Source: MSPOR6 sp964652195
GTDB lineage: Bacteria; Poribacteria; WGA-4E; WGA-3G
Length of the DNA stretch: 64,000 nt
NCBI GenBank assembly: GCA_964652195.1
Contig: CAZZBB010000072.1
Location: 1-64,000, forward strand
Reading direction: 5' to 3'
Shown here piece by piece: positions 1 through 10,400 of this stretch (its first letter is position 1; each line of letters opens with the position of its first letter). The position numbers and the translations under genes are program-made. The notes under the pieces were generated by a model. The model did not search any database and was not told where the DNA came from. It saw nothing but the letters and a program-made list of their open reading frames with translations.

Positions 1-136
1 CACTAAAACAGGAGATCCACGCTTGGCAAACCCGAAGAAATGAACACCGAGCAAGTATGAGTTGGAGATTTACAACAGACAATGCGCGTATAAAACTCAA
101 ACGACTATATCCATCTATTAGCACATGACTTAGCAC
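1..136 (+). mobile_element. IS630-family insertion sequence, right end only
   Basis: This is the end of an IS630-family element whose body lies left of the window. It is recognised from the transposase C-terminus it encodes and from the way an hsdS reading frame on the opposite strand becomes nonsense at about 137. A TA dinucleotide at 137-138 fits the TA target preference of IS630/Tc1-mariner elements, so the element edge is placed at about 136. The other end and the second TA copy cannot be seen here. Confidence 0.7.
3..128 (+). CDS. IS630-family transposase, C-terminal fragment (5' end outside window)
   Basis: The frame is open from position 3 and ends at the TGA at 126-128. The 41 visible residues include the stretches HAWQTRRNEHRA, WRFTTDNARIKLKRLYP and a short tail, which is the usual end of IS630-family transposases (an E-x-W-x-x-x-R-N pattern followed by W-x-F-T-T-x-x-A-R-x-K-L-x-R-x-Y-P). 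The DDE catalytic core would lie upstream and is not in the window, so whether the copy is intact is unknown. It runs opposite to the interrupted hsdS. Confidence 0.8.
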   Translation, partial: LKQEIHAWQTRRNEHRASMSWRFTTDNARIKLKRLYPSIST

Positions 137-952
137 TAGTGTATCCCAACCACCTGTGCAATTTTTGATTGCATCAACAATATCATCATACTTCGGCTGG
201 AAATAATCTGCGTCAATGCGTCCAACTCTTTCGGTGTCTGAAAAGTTTTTGACGAAGGTTAACCGTTGCTTCGGTTGCCAGTCGGAAAGTCCAAGTTCTG
301 AGAGTAGAAGGGTTTGTGCATCGGTATAACGCATTTTTGATAATTCCGTAAAATCTTTTGACTGGAGATAGGTTTTTTCGATTAAAGATGGGAGAGATTC
401 ACAAACTGGAATAGGAATTTGATACAAAAAAGGAGGAGCAATTTCGGGTTGGGTACTACCGTATCTACCTCTTTCTATTAACGCTTTGCCATAAGTAGTG
501 TTAAAGAAAATAGCAAGAAAGAAAGGGTTTAAGTTTCCACTCTTAACGATAAAGGTGTGGGACGATGAAATAGCATCAGTATTTTCAAGATATATTGCGC
601 ACTGACCTGCATTTGCTCCTGTTCGCGTTATCAGAATATCGTTTTGATGTATCGTGTTTTCTTGTAAACGTCCTGCATCTTCTTTCGAGATATAAACCGG
701 GTTAGATGTCAGATCAATGGATAGCGGTCGGACATTTTGTGCCCTTAGGAACAGGACGCCATCGTCCACATAATTTCGCTTTATCTCTTTCGGATGTCTT
801 ATCTTGACTTGAAAATCAATTAGTCTATGTGAACCGATTTCTTCAAGTTGGTGTTGAATCTTCAAATAATCGGGATGGAAAAATTCTGCATCAAGCCGTA
901 TGGAATGCGATGATTCTATTATGGATTTGTAATTAACGATTGAAACCTGCAT
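137..952 (-). pseudogene. Type I restriction specificity subunit HsdS, truncated by an IS630 element
   Basis: HsdS subunits choose the DNA target of type I restriction-modification complexes through two target-recognition domains (TRDs). The ATG at 952 overlaps the stop of the preceding gene by one base (TAATG), so translation is probably coupled. About 270 codons read well: the first TRD opens with RLDAEFFHPDYLKI near residue 19, and a second TRD opens with RIDADYFQPKYDDIV near residue 245, the typical internal repeat. Shortly after GGWDT the frame turns into sequence that matches the antisense of a transposase end, so nearly all of TRD2 is missing from this side. The remainder may lie beyond the IS. 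The system has probably lost or changed its specificity. Confidence 0.8.
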
Positions 953-1602
953 TATTTAGTTTGACCATCCCTTGTTTCAATTGCTTTCAAATCTTTTTCA
1001 GGAAGATTATCATACATTTCTTGTATCCGCTTAGGTTGAGTAATGAAAGTATCAGCAATTACATTAATTAACTGAAAGAAAGCATGAGCATCAGTTGTAT
1101 CGCTAAAATCAATAACCCCGGGGTGAACAGCATTATTACCTGTTACCCTTAGAATATCTAATGATTGCTGGATTTTTGGGTCAAGACCGTTTGCTACCAG
1201 ATTTTTTATTGCGTCATTGATGCTCCCTTTTTCACCAAGATGTTTGAGAAGCATTTCTATCGCTAATCTCAAAAGAGCACAAGCTGCACGTGGAGATTGA
1301 TTTGCTATAGAAGCTGCTTCGTCATAAATGTCTTTAACCTCATTAGGTAAATCACTATTGACTAAAGGATACGATCCTCTGAGAGGATAAACAATTTTTT
1401 TCTCCACCCAAAATGTAGGTCCTTTACATTTGGCACATATAGAAAATTCTACTTTTTCCCCACCAACAGAAACAGAACCATCTTCATCATTAATGAAACC
1501 ACTATCTGAATATAAGAATTCCCAAGACTGATGGGTATAAGTTTTACAATGCAGACAATGAAAACTTGAACTTTTATATTTCGGTGGATAATATTCTGAC
1601 AT
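952..1602 (-). CDS. DUF4145-domain protein with N-terminal zinc ribbon, inside the R-M operon
   Basis: The start at 1602 is chosen because TGGAGG sits five bases upstream; an ATG at 1641 in the same frame lacks this and would overlap the upstream gene. The 216-aa product has two CxxC pairs in its first 65 residues (FHCLHCKT and FSICAKCKG), suggesting a zinc ribbon. A helical C-terminal half follows (residues about 90-205) with the DUF4145 pattern SPRAACALLRLAIEMLLKHLG and NNAVHPG. DUF4145 proteins recur next to restriction and other defense genes, but their molecular role is not settled. Here it sits between the methylase fusion and hsdS, one base from each, so it is co-expressed and probably accessory to restriction. 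Confidence 0.75.
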   Translation of the reverse strand: MSEYYPPKYKSSSFHCLHCKTYTHQSWEFLYSDSGFINDEDGSVSVGGEKVEFSICAKCKGPTFWVEKKIVYPLRGSYPLVNSDLPNEVKDIYDEAASIANQSPRAACALLRLAIEMLLKHLGEKGSINDAIKNLVANGLDPKIQQSLDILRVTGNNAVHPGVIDFSDTTDAHAFFQLINVIADTFITQPKRIQEMYDNLPEKDLKAIETRDGQTK

Positions 1603-1604
1603 GT

Positions 1605-3710
1605 TTACCTCCAAAAGCTTAAATTTTCGCTTTTTGCCCATGCAATAAAAACTTCTGCAATCCCATCGGGTAATTCGCCATTGTGGTTGTGTAGGTCGTG
1701 TTCTACAATCAAGTGTCCGTTTTCGTCTAATTTTGGCTGCCCATTTTCGTTTTGAAGGAACACATAATCGCCAGAATTATCTTTGCCACCTTTATCGGAA
1801 ACAGCAAAAAAGGTTGGGTAGTTTTCAACTTTCGGACAAAGTAGCCCTTGGGCTGGATCTTCGTTCCATTTCTGCAGAAAAAGTACACTGGTTTTGGTAC
1901 CGGTATGTGGTTTAAAGGTATTGGTATCCAAACCCACGACTGCCAGAATACGCGCACGATCTGCTATAAACTCACGGATATATTTGTCAGATGCGTTGTT
2001 GAATCTACCCTGTGGTAGGACAATCGCCATGCGACCACCCGGTTTGAGGAAATCTAAATTACGCTCAATAAAGAGAATATCGCGTCCGACTTTACTTTGT
2101 GCCTGACCGTTCCCTTTAAAACCGAGATTGTATTGGTGGAGAATACGGCGTTCCTTGATGTCGCCAGCAAAGGGTGGATTTGCCATCAGAATATCGAAAT
2201 TGAAAAGTTTGTTTCCTTCGGATTCAGCTCTGAGTGCCTTGAGCCGATCAAATCCGTCTCCGTAGGTACGTACCCACCGGTTGTTTCTTTCCGTGTTGTC
2301 GCTCCACCGTTCGTAGTCCAATGTGTTCAAATGTAAAACGTTAGTTTCACCATCACCAGCGATTAGGTTGAGCGTTCTGGCGACCCGTACCGTCTTTTCA
2401 TCAAAATCAATGCCGAATACTTTGAGAACGTGTTCCTTGTCATCGGGTGGGATTTCTGCATTACTGAAAAGGGTTCCGGTGAGTTTGAAAATCGTATGTA
2501 CAGGGAATCCACAACTCCCAGCGGCGGTGTCAATCATTGTCTCACCGCGTTTGGGGTTGAGCATCTTCACGCACATATCGATCACGTGCCGCGGCGTGAA
2601 GTATTGCCCTTTTTCGCCTTTCGCAGACTTACTCACAAGATACTCAAACGCCTCGTCAACAATCTGTAAATTGGAGTTAAAGAGTTTGACGTCCTGCAAA
2701 CTTGAAACGCAGACAGAGAGATGGCTATCCGAAAGTTCAAACGTTGTTGAATATTCTGGGAAGACACCTTTCCACTTGTCCTTTGCGTCGTCAAAAAGCC
2801 GCTGAATTTTAGTTTTCAGTTCGCTATCGGTTTGCCCTGTGTTTCTAAACTCCATAATACGAAAATCGTCGTCGGGAATGGCTTCAACAGCTTTCTTGAG
2901 CATCTCATAATCTGGATTTTCAACCTCGTAAGTGCTGTCAGTTTCTTGTATGGCGGTATTTATGCGTTGGCGTAGGAGACGGTTGATAAACATCTTGTCG
3001 TCTTGACTTTTAAATTCGTCATAGAGTTTGGTAAAGATGAGTTTGAAGACCTCCTCAAAAACATCAACACCCGCATTGGCGAGGACTTCATCTTCTAATT
3101 CCAAAATGATGTCCTTCAAAGATTTTCGCTCCGTGGCAAGTTTATCCTTAAGGATAAGGTCTTTTAGTGTAAAACGTTCGTTGAGAATATCGGCAAGGGT
3201 TTGATCTGCATTCGGAATATCGGTAATCTCTTCAAAATAATTCGGGTCTTTTCGGTGGTAGTGTGAGATTTGCTGTCCGTTTGTCCATACGGCGATGGGT
3301 GCACCGGTGGCGTTGCAGTAGGAACGGAGTTGATCTTTACCGTCTTGAAGTTTCGGCTTCTTTACCTCAACGATAATATACGGAGTATCAGGCCGGTCTT
3401 TGTCAAGGATAACAATATCGGCGCGTTTTTTTTCTCTACCAAAATTCACAAGGTGTTCAAATCTCACGCGTTCTTTCGGATAGCGATATTGGTTCAAAAG
3501 TCGTGTAGCATAAAGTTGGCGGATAAGTTCTTCGGGTTTTAGTTGGATGGGCTTTCTGCGGATGGGACAACGTATAAATGGGGTCTCTTTACCCTTCACT
3601 GGTTGGATAAGGATTTCTTCCCTCAATGCCTGAACCTCGGCATCTGTAAACAGATCAAGGTGGTAATTGCTGTCTTTGAGGATTATTTTAATGATGTCGT
3701 GTTGGGACAT
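1605..3710 (-). CDS. Type I-like restriction-modification fusion: HsdR N-terminal nuclease domain plus N6-adenine methyltransferase (HsdM)
   Basis: This 701-aa protein joins a PD-(D/E)xK nuclease domain to an adenine methyltransferase. Residues about 40-165 match the type I R-subunit N-terminal domain, with RADIVILD (D98) and IIVEVKKPK (E115, K117) as the nuclease core. Residues about 210-360 are a helical linker. The methylase follows: GQYFTPRHVIDMCVKML near 368, the SAM-binding segment DTAAGSCGFP at 394-403, and the catalytic NPPF at 511-514. There is no DEAD helicase motor, so it is not a classical HsdR. A nuclease-methylase fusion working with a separate S subunit is a plausible reading. 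It starts the operon; DUF4145 and hsdS follow directly. Because hsdS is broken, the methylase may be orphaned. Confidence 0.85.
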   Translation of the reverse strand: MSQHDIIKIILKDSNYHLDLFTDAEVQALREEILIQPVKGKETPFIRCPIRRKPIQLKPEELIRQLYATRLLNQYRYPKERVRFEHLVNFGREKKRADIVILDKDRPDTPYIIVEVKKPKLQDGKDQLRSYCNATGAPIAVWTNGQQISHYHRKDPNYFEEITDIPNADQTLADILNERFTLKDLILKDKLATERKSLKDIILELEDEVLANAGVDVFEEVFKLIFTKLYDEFKSQDDKMFINRLLRQRINTAIQETDSTYEVENPDYEMLKKAVEAIPDDDFRIMEFRNTGQTDSELKTKIQRLFDDAKDKWKGVFPEYSTTFELSDSHLSVCVSSLQDVKLFNSNLQIVDEAFEYLVSKSAKGEKGQYFTPRHVIDMCVKMLNPKRGETMIDTAAGSCGFPVHTIFKLTGTLFSNAEIPPDDKEHVLKVFGIDFDEKTVRVARTLNLIAGDGETNVLHLNTLDYERWSDNTERNNRWVRTYGDGFDRLKALRAESEGNKLFNFDILMANPPFAGDIKERRILHQYNLGFKGNGQAQSKVGRDILFIERNLDFLKPGGRMAIVLPQGRFNNASDKYIREFIADRARILAVVGLDTNTFKPHTGTKTSVLFLQKWNEDPAQGLLCPKVENYPTFFAVSDKGGKDNSGDYVFLQNENGQPKLDENGHLIVEHDLHNHNGELPDGIAEVFIAWAKSENLSFWR

Positions 3711-4065
3711 AGATTCTCCGTTCTGGTCTAATATAGGATTTACTACCCAAATAGAGTCGTAGTCAAGACTACCTGTTAGTTCAAATAATCTGTGTGTTGT
3801 GTCTGAAATGATAACACATGATAAAGAAGAAACAACTATTATTTTTTCAATTAACTATAAATGTCAATTGATCAGGATACTACTCCACCACCACATCAAT
3901 TATCAAGCACTCATGTTTCATTTTATTCTACCATTTTTATCCTTCTTACTATGTAATACTTCTTTTATATTATATAGACATATCGGAATAAGTTCAATAG
4001 TACATAACAAATGACCAGGGATATTTAGTTCTCGCTATTTTTTTACAGGTGTCTATTTTATAAAT

Positions 4066-4105
4066 ATAGCAGATATAGTGTGACTTTATACACTATATCT
4101 GCTAT
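4066..4105. repeat. Perfect 16-bp inverted repeat with 8-nt loop
   Basis: The arms ATAGCAGATATAGTGT (4066-4081) and its exact complement (4090-4105) enclose an 8-base loop. No T-tract follows, so a factor-independent terminator is unlikely. It could be a protein-binding palindrome or a remnant of a mobile element. Confidence 0.8.
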
Positions 4106-4301
4106 GCTTCACCTTAAACTACCTTTTTAATAAGAATCTTTTAAACTATAGTAAACTTTTGAATTAATGAAACATTTTGAGATGTATGAGGGAACTCCGA
4201 TTCCCGGCTATCACTGAGTTAAGTCGCGATTCTGAGATCGCTCCTACAGGGATTTTGTGTTATAATTTTTTATGTTCACTATAAATGTGATTCATACCGA
4301 A

Positions 4302-4436
4302 ATGTAAGATCGGGGATCGGAATCCCCTCCCACAGAATGTAAGAGAAAATAAGAATCGGGGATCGGAATCCCCTCCCACAGAATGTAAGAGAAGAGAATG
4401 TAAGATCGGGGATCGGAATCCCCGCCTACAGAAGAG
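4302..4436. repeat. Three tandem REP-like hairpin repeats
   Basis: Three near-identical units share the core GGGGATCGGAATCCCC, which folds as a 6-bp stem (GGGGAT/ATCCCC) around a CGGA tetraloop. The stems are at 4312-4327, 4358-4373 and 4408-4423. The units are joined by variants of cacagaatgtaagagaa. The same core in the opposite orientation recurs near 32031-32045 and 32321-32342, so this is a dispersed REP-like family. Confidence 0.8.
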
Positions 4437-4922
4437 GAAGAGAAGAAGGCTACTTATGCTTCAAAGTGAGATAAATACCTAATTATGTTAGATGTATGGA
4501 TAATGTGAATGAAAAAGTGTTAATATTTATCGTTATGAGAAGCTTGCACTTTCACGGAAACCTTCACGGAGCATTTTTGCGCCCCTTATCCTATAAGGGT
4601 TTATAATTTTAAATGCATCAATTCTCCGTGAATCACATATGTTAATATTTTAATAACTACAATTATCAGGCTATACAAAAATAATAATGATATGTAAATA
4701 GAAAATGGTATTTCCTAAGGGTAAAACACCATTGAAATGACTCTCAATAACAAATTATTAAGTAAAATCTGCTAAAAAGCAGCTCAGAAATCGTCCTCTC
4801 TCACATCCAATTACACTTGCAAATACAGCAAATTAATGATAGTATAATAGAGATGTCAACACATTTCAAAAGTGTTACGTTACACATGGATATACTATAA
4901 TATAGATATTGGAGAAATTAGC

Positions 4923-5717
4923 ATGTTAAGAATAATAAAAAACATGAGTAAGTATATACTTCTGACAATCCTTGTTGTAACAATTGCTGGATGTACTAAT
5001 GATGTTGAAGAAAATGATGATCTTGAACCCCCTGCCACACCCAGAGGAGTAAAAACTATTACGGGTGATAATAGTGTCCGAATTGAATGGTATCCAAATG
5101 GAGAATATGATCTTGACGGATACACAGTGTGGCGGAGTGAGGATAACGTAGATTTTGATTCTTTATCCGATATACCTGTAGGTACAACAGAATACACTGA
5201 TAATGATGTTAGAAACGGTAGAACTTATTATTATGCTGTTTCTGCCTATGATTTCAACGGAAATGAGAGTGAACTTAGTCCAGAAAATGCATGGGATACA
5301 CCACGTCCTGAAGGTAAAAACATAAGCCTTGATGACTACCAACTTGCCCCTGATCGGAGTGGATTCGATTTTTCACATCCACAAAAAGGGAGTATAGCCT
5401 GGGATGATAGGACTACAGACATATATTTTGCCTTAGATACTGAAGTTAATATCACATATTTCTTTTCAGATAATGGTACTGCTATGCAGGATTTGGGGTA
5501 TCATGAACACTTTGATGATGTTAATACTGTCCCTGAATTTGGTTATATTACCCTTTTAGTTGAAGCTATAGAAGGGCATATATATGCATTCTATACACCT
5601 GATGGAAATTTCGCTAAAGTTCATGTACGAAAACTATTTGATGATTCAATCACATTCGACTGGGCATATCAAACAGATCCAGAGAATATACAATTAGCAC
5701 CTAAGTTGTTAGAATAA
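4923..5717 (+). CDS. Lipoprotein with fibronectin type III domain
   Basis: The ATG at 4923 is preferred over an upstream in-frame ATG at 4872 because TTGGAGAAATTAGC places an SD-like GGAG nine bases before it. The product (264 aa) starts with a lipoprotein signal: basic RIIKNMSK, a hydrophobic run, then VTIAGC, whose Cys would be lipidated. Residues about 38-130 form a FnIII repeat (PATPRGVKTI, VRIEWYPN, LDGYTVWRS, TYYYAVSAYD). The remaining about 120 residues are rich in aromatic and acidic residues and are not recognised. The expected location is the periplasmic face of a membrane or the cell surface. No operon partner is close. Confidence 0.75.
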   Translation: MLRIIKNMSKYILLTILVVTIAGCTNDVEENDDLEPPATPRGVKTITGDNSVRIEWYPNGEYDLDGYTVWRSEDNVDFDSLSDIPVGTTEYTDNDVRNGRTYYYAVSAYDFNGNESELSPENAWDTPRPEGKNISLDDYQLAPDRSGFDFSHPQKGSIAWDDRTTDIYFALDTEVNITYFFSDNGTAMQDLGYHEHFDDVNTVPEFGYITLLVEAIEGHIYAFYTPDGNFAKVHVRKLFDDSITFDWAYQTDPENIQLAPKLLE

Positions 5718-5938
5718 ATTATAGAATTAAATTGCATTATAGTGTATCTCTTAAATACGAATTTTTCCCACTTACTATAATTACTCTTTGTAGGGGCGGG
5801 TTTATCTGCCCATTGGTTCAATATACAGTATATGGAAAGAATAAAGAACTTTAAAATATGATTTATGGGATATGCTCTATTTATAGTAATGCGTACACAT
5901 CGTAATTACTAATGGATATATACTTTAAAGGATAGATA

Positions 5939-6538
5939 GTGAAAAAGTATCTTATTCTCTTGTTTATTATCTCACAGATAATATTTCATACTCAGATATT
6001 AGCAGCTGAGGAATCTCAATACCAAAAATATATTACGAAGTTAAAGAAACAGGATAAATCACGTAATAATATCAATAATCCTGTTTATCCGTTATACCGT
6101 GCACATTCTGATCAATATTATCCTACTCGAAGCACGAGTAAAGCAACAATTCTCTCCGCAACTATGCCAGGGTTAGGACAAGCTTATGCAGATAACTACC
6201 TAAAAGCAGTTGTATTCCTGTCTGCTGAAATTGGTGTCTTCTCATTAGCTTCTTATAATATAGCTCGTGCACTCCATTACAAAGAACATAATGAATTCAG
6301 AACAGGTTTCTTTGATGAGAAATCAGATATTTTCTTAGATAGAAATCAAATTGATTCAAGAATAGCAGACCATACACTTCGTGGTACACTTTTCCTCATC
6401 ACAGGTATTGGGATACATGTTTGGAATATATTAGATGCATCAAAAACTGCTGAGAATTTTAATAATCGAAGATTTTCTCTCCAGACGCAACTAACTAATA
6501 GTGGAATGAATGCACTAATATTTACCCATCGATTTTAA
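5939..6538 (+). CDS. Predicted secreted/membrane protein, DUF5683-like
   Basis: GTG start at 5939; product 199 aa. It begins with a signal peptide (KKYLILLFIISQIIFHTQ..AAE) and a polar stretch to about residue 75. A conserved-looking ATMPGLGQAYADNYLKA follows, then a hydrophobic segment of about 20 residues, a charged loop, and a second hydrophobic segment near residue 140. The P-G-x-G-Q-x-Y-x-x-x-x-x-K-A pattern is that of DUF5683-like envelope proteins of diderm bacteria, whose function is unknown. The family call is tentative. It precedes another envelope-type gene on the same strand. Confidence 0.6.
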   Translation: MKKYLILLFIISQIIFHTQILAAEESQYQKYITKLKKQDKSRNNINNPVYPLYRAHSDQYYPTRSTSKATILSATMPGLGQAYADNYLKAVVFLSAEIGVFSLASYNIARALHYKEHNEFRTGFFDEKSDIFLDRNQIDSRIADHTLRGTLFLITGIGIHVWNILDASKTAENFNNRRFSLQTQLTNSGMNALIFTHRF

Positions 6539-6661
6539 ACATCACACACTGACATGTTACCCCTGAGAAATATTAGTTATTCAGGTTCAATTACTATCAA
6601 TAGAATTGTTGGTAGGACATATTCTGTGATGTCTAAGATGATGTAATCTGGAGTAAGAAAC

Positions 6662-7465
6662 ATGAATACTCGAAACTTCCTTATTCTTTTAGTATTAATT
6701 GGGGCAGCCTTTGCATTTTCAGATGTAATACCTGAAGGAAACATAATAAATAATGAAATCAATGCAATACCTCTTGTTGATGTTAAAACGGTTGCAAAAC
6801 CACCTATCACAGTAGGAGAAAAATTAACATATAAGGTTAAAATTGGATGGGCACCGGTAGGACAACGAATAGATTATGTTAGTAGAAAAACAACAATCAA
6901 GAATAAACCTATTTACCATATCAGTTCCAAAGCCAAGACAGGAGCCCTCGTAAGCTTCTATCGTTTTCATAGTTTACAGTATACCTACCTAAATTTAGAA
7001 GAATTAAAACCAATACGTTTTAGAAATCAACTTCAAGATAGAAAATATAGTGCAATTGTTGAAATTAAATTCAGTGATCATGAGGCGGAATATAATAAGA
7101 AATCTCAATCCAAACCAAAAGCTCCTCAGAAACAAGATAAGAAAGTCATTAAAATTCCAATCGGTACACAAGATGAACTCTCTATGATCTATTTTCTTAG
7201 GTGTAAACAAATAGCCCCTGGGAACATATACTACTTCCCATTGATAAGTAAAGGAAAGGTGGTTAAAGTAGAATTAAGAGTAAAACGTGGGGAACGAATG
7301 AAGGTTAAAGGGATAGGACAAGTCGATACGCTCCTGGTGCAAACTTCAGAAGGATCACGGCTTTGGTTAACAGATGATCGGTATCATCTACCTATTCGAA
7401 TTGAAGCAGATACGAAAATTGGCAAGACAACAGCAGAATTGGAAAAAAGAGAAATAATACGATAA
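6662..7465 (+). CDS. DUF3108-domain protein (periplasmic, function unknown)
   Basis: The 267-aa product has an N-terminal signal (NFLILLVLIGAAFAFS). The body begins at ITVGEKLTYKVKIGWAPVG, the usual opening of DUF3108: a beta-rich domain that reads G-E-x-L-x-Y-x-v-x-w-x-x-v-G. It ends with a conserved LWLTDDRYHLPIRIEA motif near residue 235, also typical. Known members are secreted or periplasmic and often lie near cell-envelope genes; their biochemical role is not established. mfd begins 10 bases downstream, so the two are probably cotranscribed. Confidence 0.75.
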   Translation: MNTRNFLILLVLIGAAFAFSDVIPEGNIINNEINAIPLVDVKTVAKPPITVGEKLTYKVKIGWAPVGQRIDYVSRKTTIKNKPIYHISSKAKTGALVSFYRFHSLQYTYLNLEELKPIRFRNQLQDRKYSAIVEIKFSDHEAEYNKKSQSKPKAPQKQDKKVIKIPIGTQDELSMIYFLRCKQIAPGNIYYFPLISKGKVVKVELRVKRGERMKVKGIGQVDTLLVQTSEGSRLWLTDDRYHLPIRIEADTKIGKTTAELEKREIIR

Positions 7466-7475
7466 GGAACATTTT

Positions 7476-10400
7476 GTGGTAGAGTTTTTACAAAATACTG
7501 ATTATTATCAGAAGATAATTCATTGTATTAAAAATGGATATAACCCTCCTTGGATCGGAGGTCTTCCAAATTCATCAATTGCATATTTCTTGACCGCACT
7601 AATTGGAGACTTTCCAAATAGACCTATTCTAACTGTATTCCCTACACACCGTGAAGCTGTTCAGGTTATGAATGAGGTAGAGTCATTTCAAGAAGCCAAT
7701 AAAAATAGAAATGAAGATAATGCTATAACACAGAGCAATCTATATCTCTTCCCTGGATGGCAAAACACTATATTTGATGGAATATCACCATCATCAAATA
7801 TTGCAGTTGAAAGGATGCGGTGTCTCCATAGCCTTCTAACAAATGAAGACAGAAATCAAGCATCCGATCCCCAGTCGAAACCAAATCAAAGTGTGATTTT
7901 TTCCACAGTTCGATCTTTGTCGTATAAACTCCCACCACAATCAACCTTATCATCCGCATGTCGTACATTACAAATTGGCGATGAAATTGATTATACAGAT
8001 TTTATCACTTTTCTATATCGAAGTGGATACAAACAGGTTGAACTTGTTGAAGTTAAAGGAGAATTCACACAACGCGGTGATATTGTTGATATATTCCCAC
8101 TTACATCGGATTCACCGGTTCGTTTGGACTTTTTTGGAGATGAAATAGACGAAATTCGATTGTTTGATCCAACATCACAAGTATCGACAGATCAAGATTC
8201 TTCAGTTGTAATCACGCCTATGTCTGAGATCTGTCCAGGGTATATATCTATATCAAATTGGAAGACTGAAACTGAATGGATGATGAAAGAGGTATCAAAT
8301 AAACCTGAGTTTATCGATTCTATTCGGCGTATGACACAATCTATACAATCATATATAAATAAGATTGAGTTAAATAATATATCTGAAATTGATGACTCCC
8401 CATTAGATATTGATGGAATTGAAGCCTTTCTACCATTGTTATATTCCGATACAGAAATGCTAATAGATTACTTGCCAGAAGATTTGATTGTTGTTCTGAT
8501 TGAACCCCGATGGCAAATTCGTGAAGCTAATCAAATGTATGAACAACTCAAAGAGATATATGATAGGAGAGTTGAAGAAGAAAAATTAATGACTAATGTC
8601 GATAATTTGGTCATTTCTTATGATTCAATTAAAGAAAAAGTAAATAATTTTTTGAAGATTTCTCTATCTGTGGCATCTAATACTCTTGAAGACACATCAA
8701 CTACCACTTTAGATGAAAATATTACTAATGAAACAGAAGATTCACAATTTGACTTACAACCACTTGGACTTGGTAGAGGAAACTACCAAATGGTTTTTGA
8801 TCAAATCAGAAAGTGGACGAATAAAAAGTTTTTAGTTAACGTATTCTGTGAAACACCACAACAAGCAAAACGTGTATATGAAATGCTAATTGAACGAGAT
8901 ATTCCTCCTGAAGGAATTATGGTTAGTGTCGGGTTTATCTCAGAAGGTTTTTTGAGTGAATCCCTAAAGTTCGCTGTTATATCTGAAAATGAAATATTCG
9001 GAAGTCGGCAACGTAGAGCCACCACATCAAAACAACATTCAAGTGGTGCACCTCTCTTAAGTCTAATAGATATGAAACCGGGGGATTATGTTGTTCATGT
9101 GTCTCATGGGATTGCATTGTACGAAGGCATCCGTAGAATGGATATTGATGGACAAGAACAGGATTTTCTCATCTTAAAATACAAAGGTGATGATAAACTA
9201 TATGTACCTACATATCAAGTAGATTTGGTACAGAAATACGTAAGTAATAAAGATGAGTCCTATAAACCAGTTTTAGATCATCTTGGTGGCAAAGCTTGGG
9301 AAAGTAAAAAGGGGAAAGCAAAAGCTGCAATTGAAGAGATGGCTGGTGAACTCCTAAAATTATACGCCGCAAGACAAGCAAATAAAGGGTTTAGTTTTCC
9401 TACCGATGTACCGTGGGAGGGAGAATTTGAAGCACTCTTTCCATTCCAAGAAACTGACGACCAACTTCAAGCTATTGAAGATGTCAAAGCTGATATGGAA
9501 GCGGTTGGTCCTATGGATAGACTCATCTGTGGAGATGTTGGTTATGGTAAGACTGAAGTCGCATTAAGAGCAGCATTTAAAGCTGTCATGTCAGAAAAAC
9601 AGGTCGCACTTCTGTGTCCAACAACCATATTAGCTTTGCAGCATTATGATACATTCGAGAAACGTTTTAGTTCATTCCCAATCCAAGTTGAGATGTTAAA
9701 TCGTTTCCGAAGCAGAAAAGAGATACAATCTGTAAAATCAAAACTTGAGGATGGATCTGTTGATATTGTAATTGGTACTCATAGTTTACTCTCAGATACC
9801 GTTTCATTTGATAACCTTGGACTATTAATTGTAGATGAAGAGCATCGCTTTGGTGTAAAACATAAAGAAAAAATTAAACAATATAAAGAAACTGTTGATG
9901 TATTAACATTGACTGCCACACCTATTCCGCGTACATTACATATGTCCCTTGTTGGAATTAGAGATTTTAGCATTATTAATACACCTCCAGCTAATAGATT
10001 ACCAATACAAACTCATGTAATACCATACAACACTAAAGTTATTAGAGATGCAATAAATACTGAGTTAGCTCGTGATGGGCAAGTGTTTTTTGTTCACAAT
10101 CGAGTACAAGATATTAGAAATTTTTCCCAAAAAATACAAGATCTTGTTCCAAACGCACGAATTGTGGTCGCACACGGACAAATGCCAGAACGGGAATTGG
10201 AAAACGTCATGTTAGAATTTGTACGTCATAAGCACGATATTCTGGTATGTACGATGATTATTGAGTCCGGGTTAGATATACCAAATGTAAATACTATCAT
10301 GATTAATCGCGCTGATGCTTTTGGCTTAGCACAACTTTATCAACTTCGAGGTAGAGTCGGACGCGCAGATGAACAAGCCTTCGGATATCTGTTTTATCCT

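Larger units (their letters stand above)
3711..4922. other. Repeat-rich intergenic gap, no convincing gene
   Basis: The gap separates the divergent restriction operon from a plus-strand lipoprotein gene. It holds a 16-bp-arm palindrome (4066-4105), a triple hairpin repeat (4302-4436), and the phrase cgcgattctgagatcgctcc near 4215, which looks like another dispersed repeat. There is also a TTCACGGAG / CTCCGTGAA inverted pair (about 4554 and 4623). A 71-codon open frame at 3799 has no ribosome-binding site and a composition like the surrounding noncoding DNA, so it is not called. Confidence 0.6.

Noticed and set aside
3799..4014. 71-codon open frame on the plus strand
   Set aside because: No ribosome-binding site, composition like the surrounding noncoding DNA, no recognisable product.
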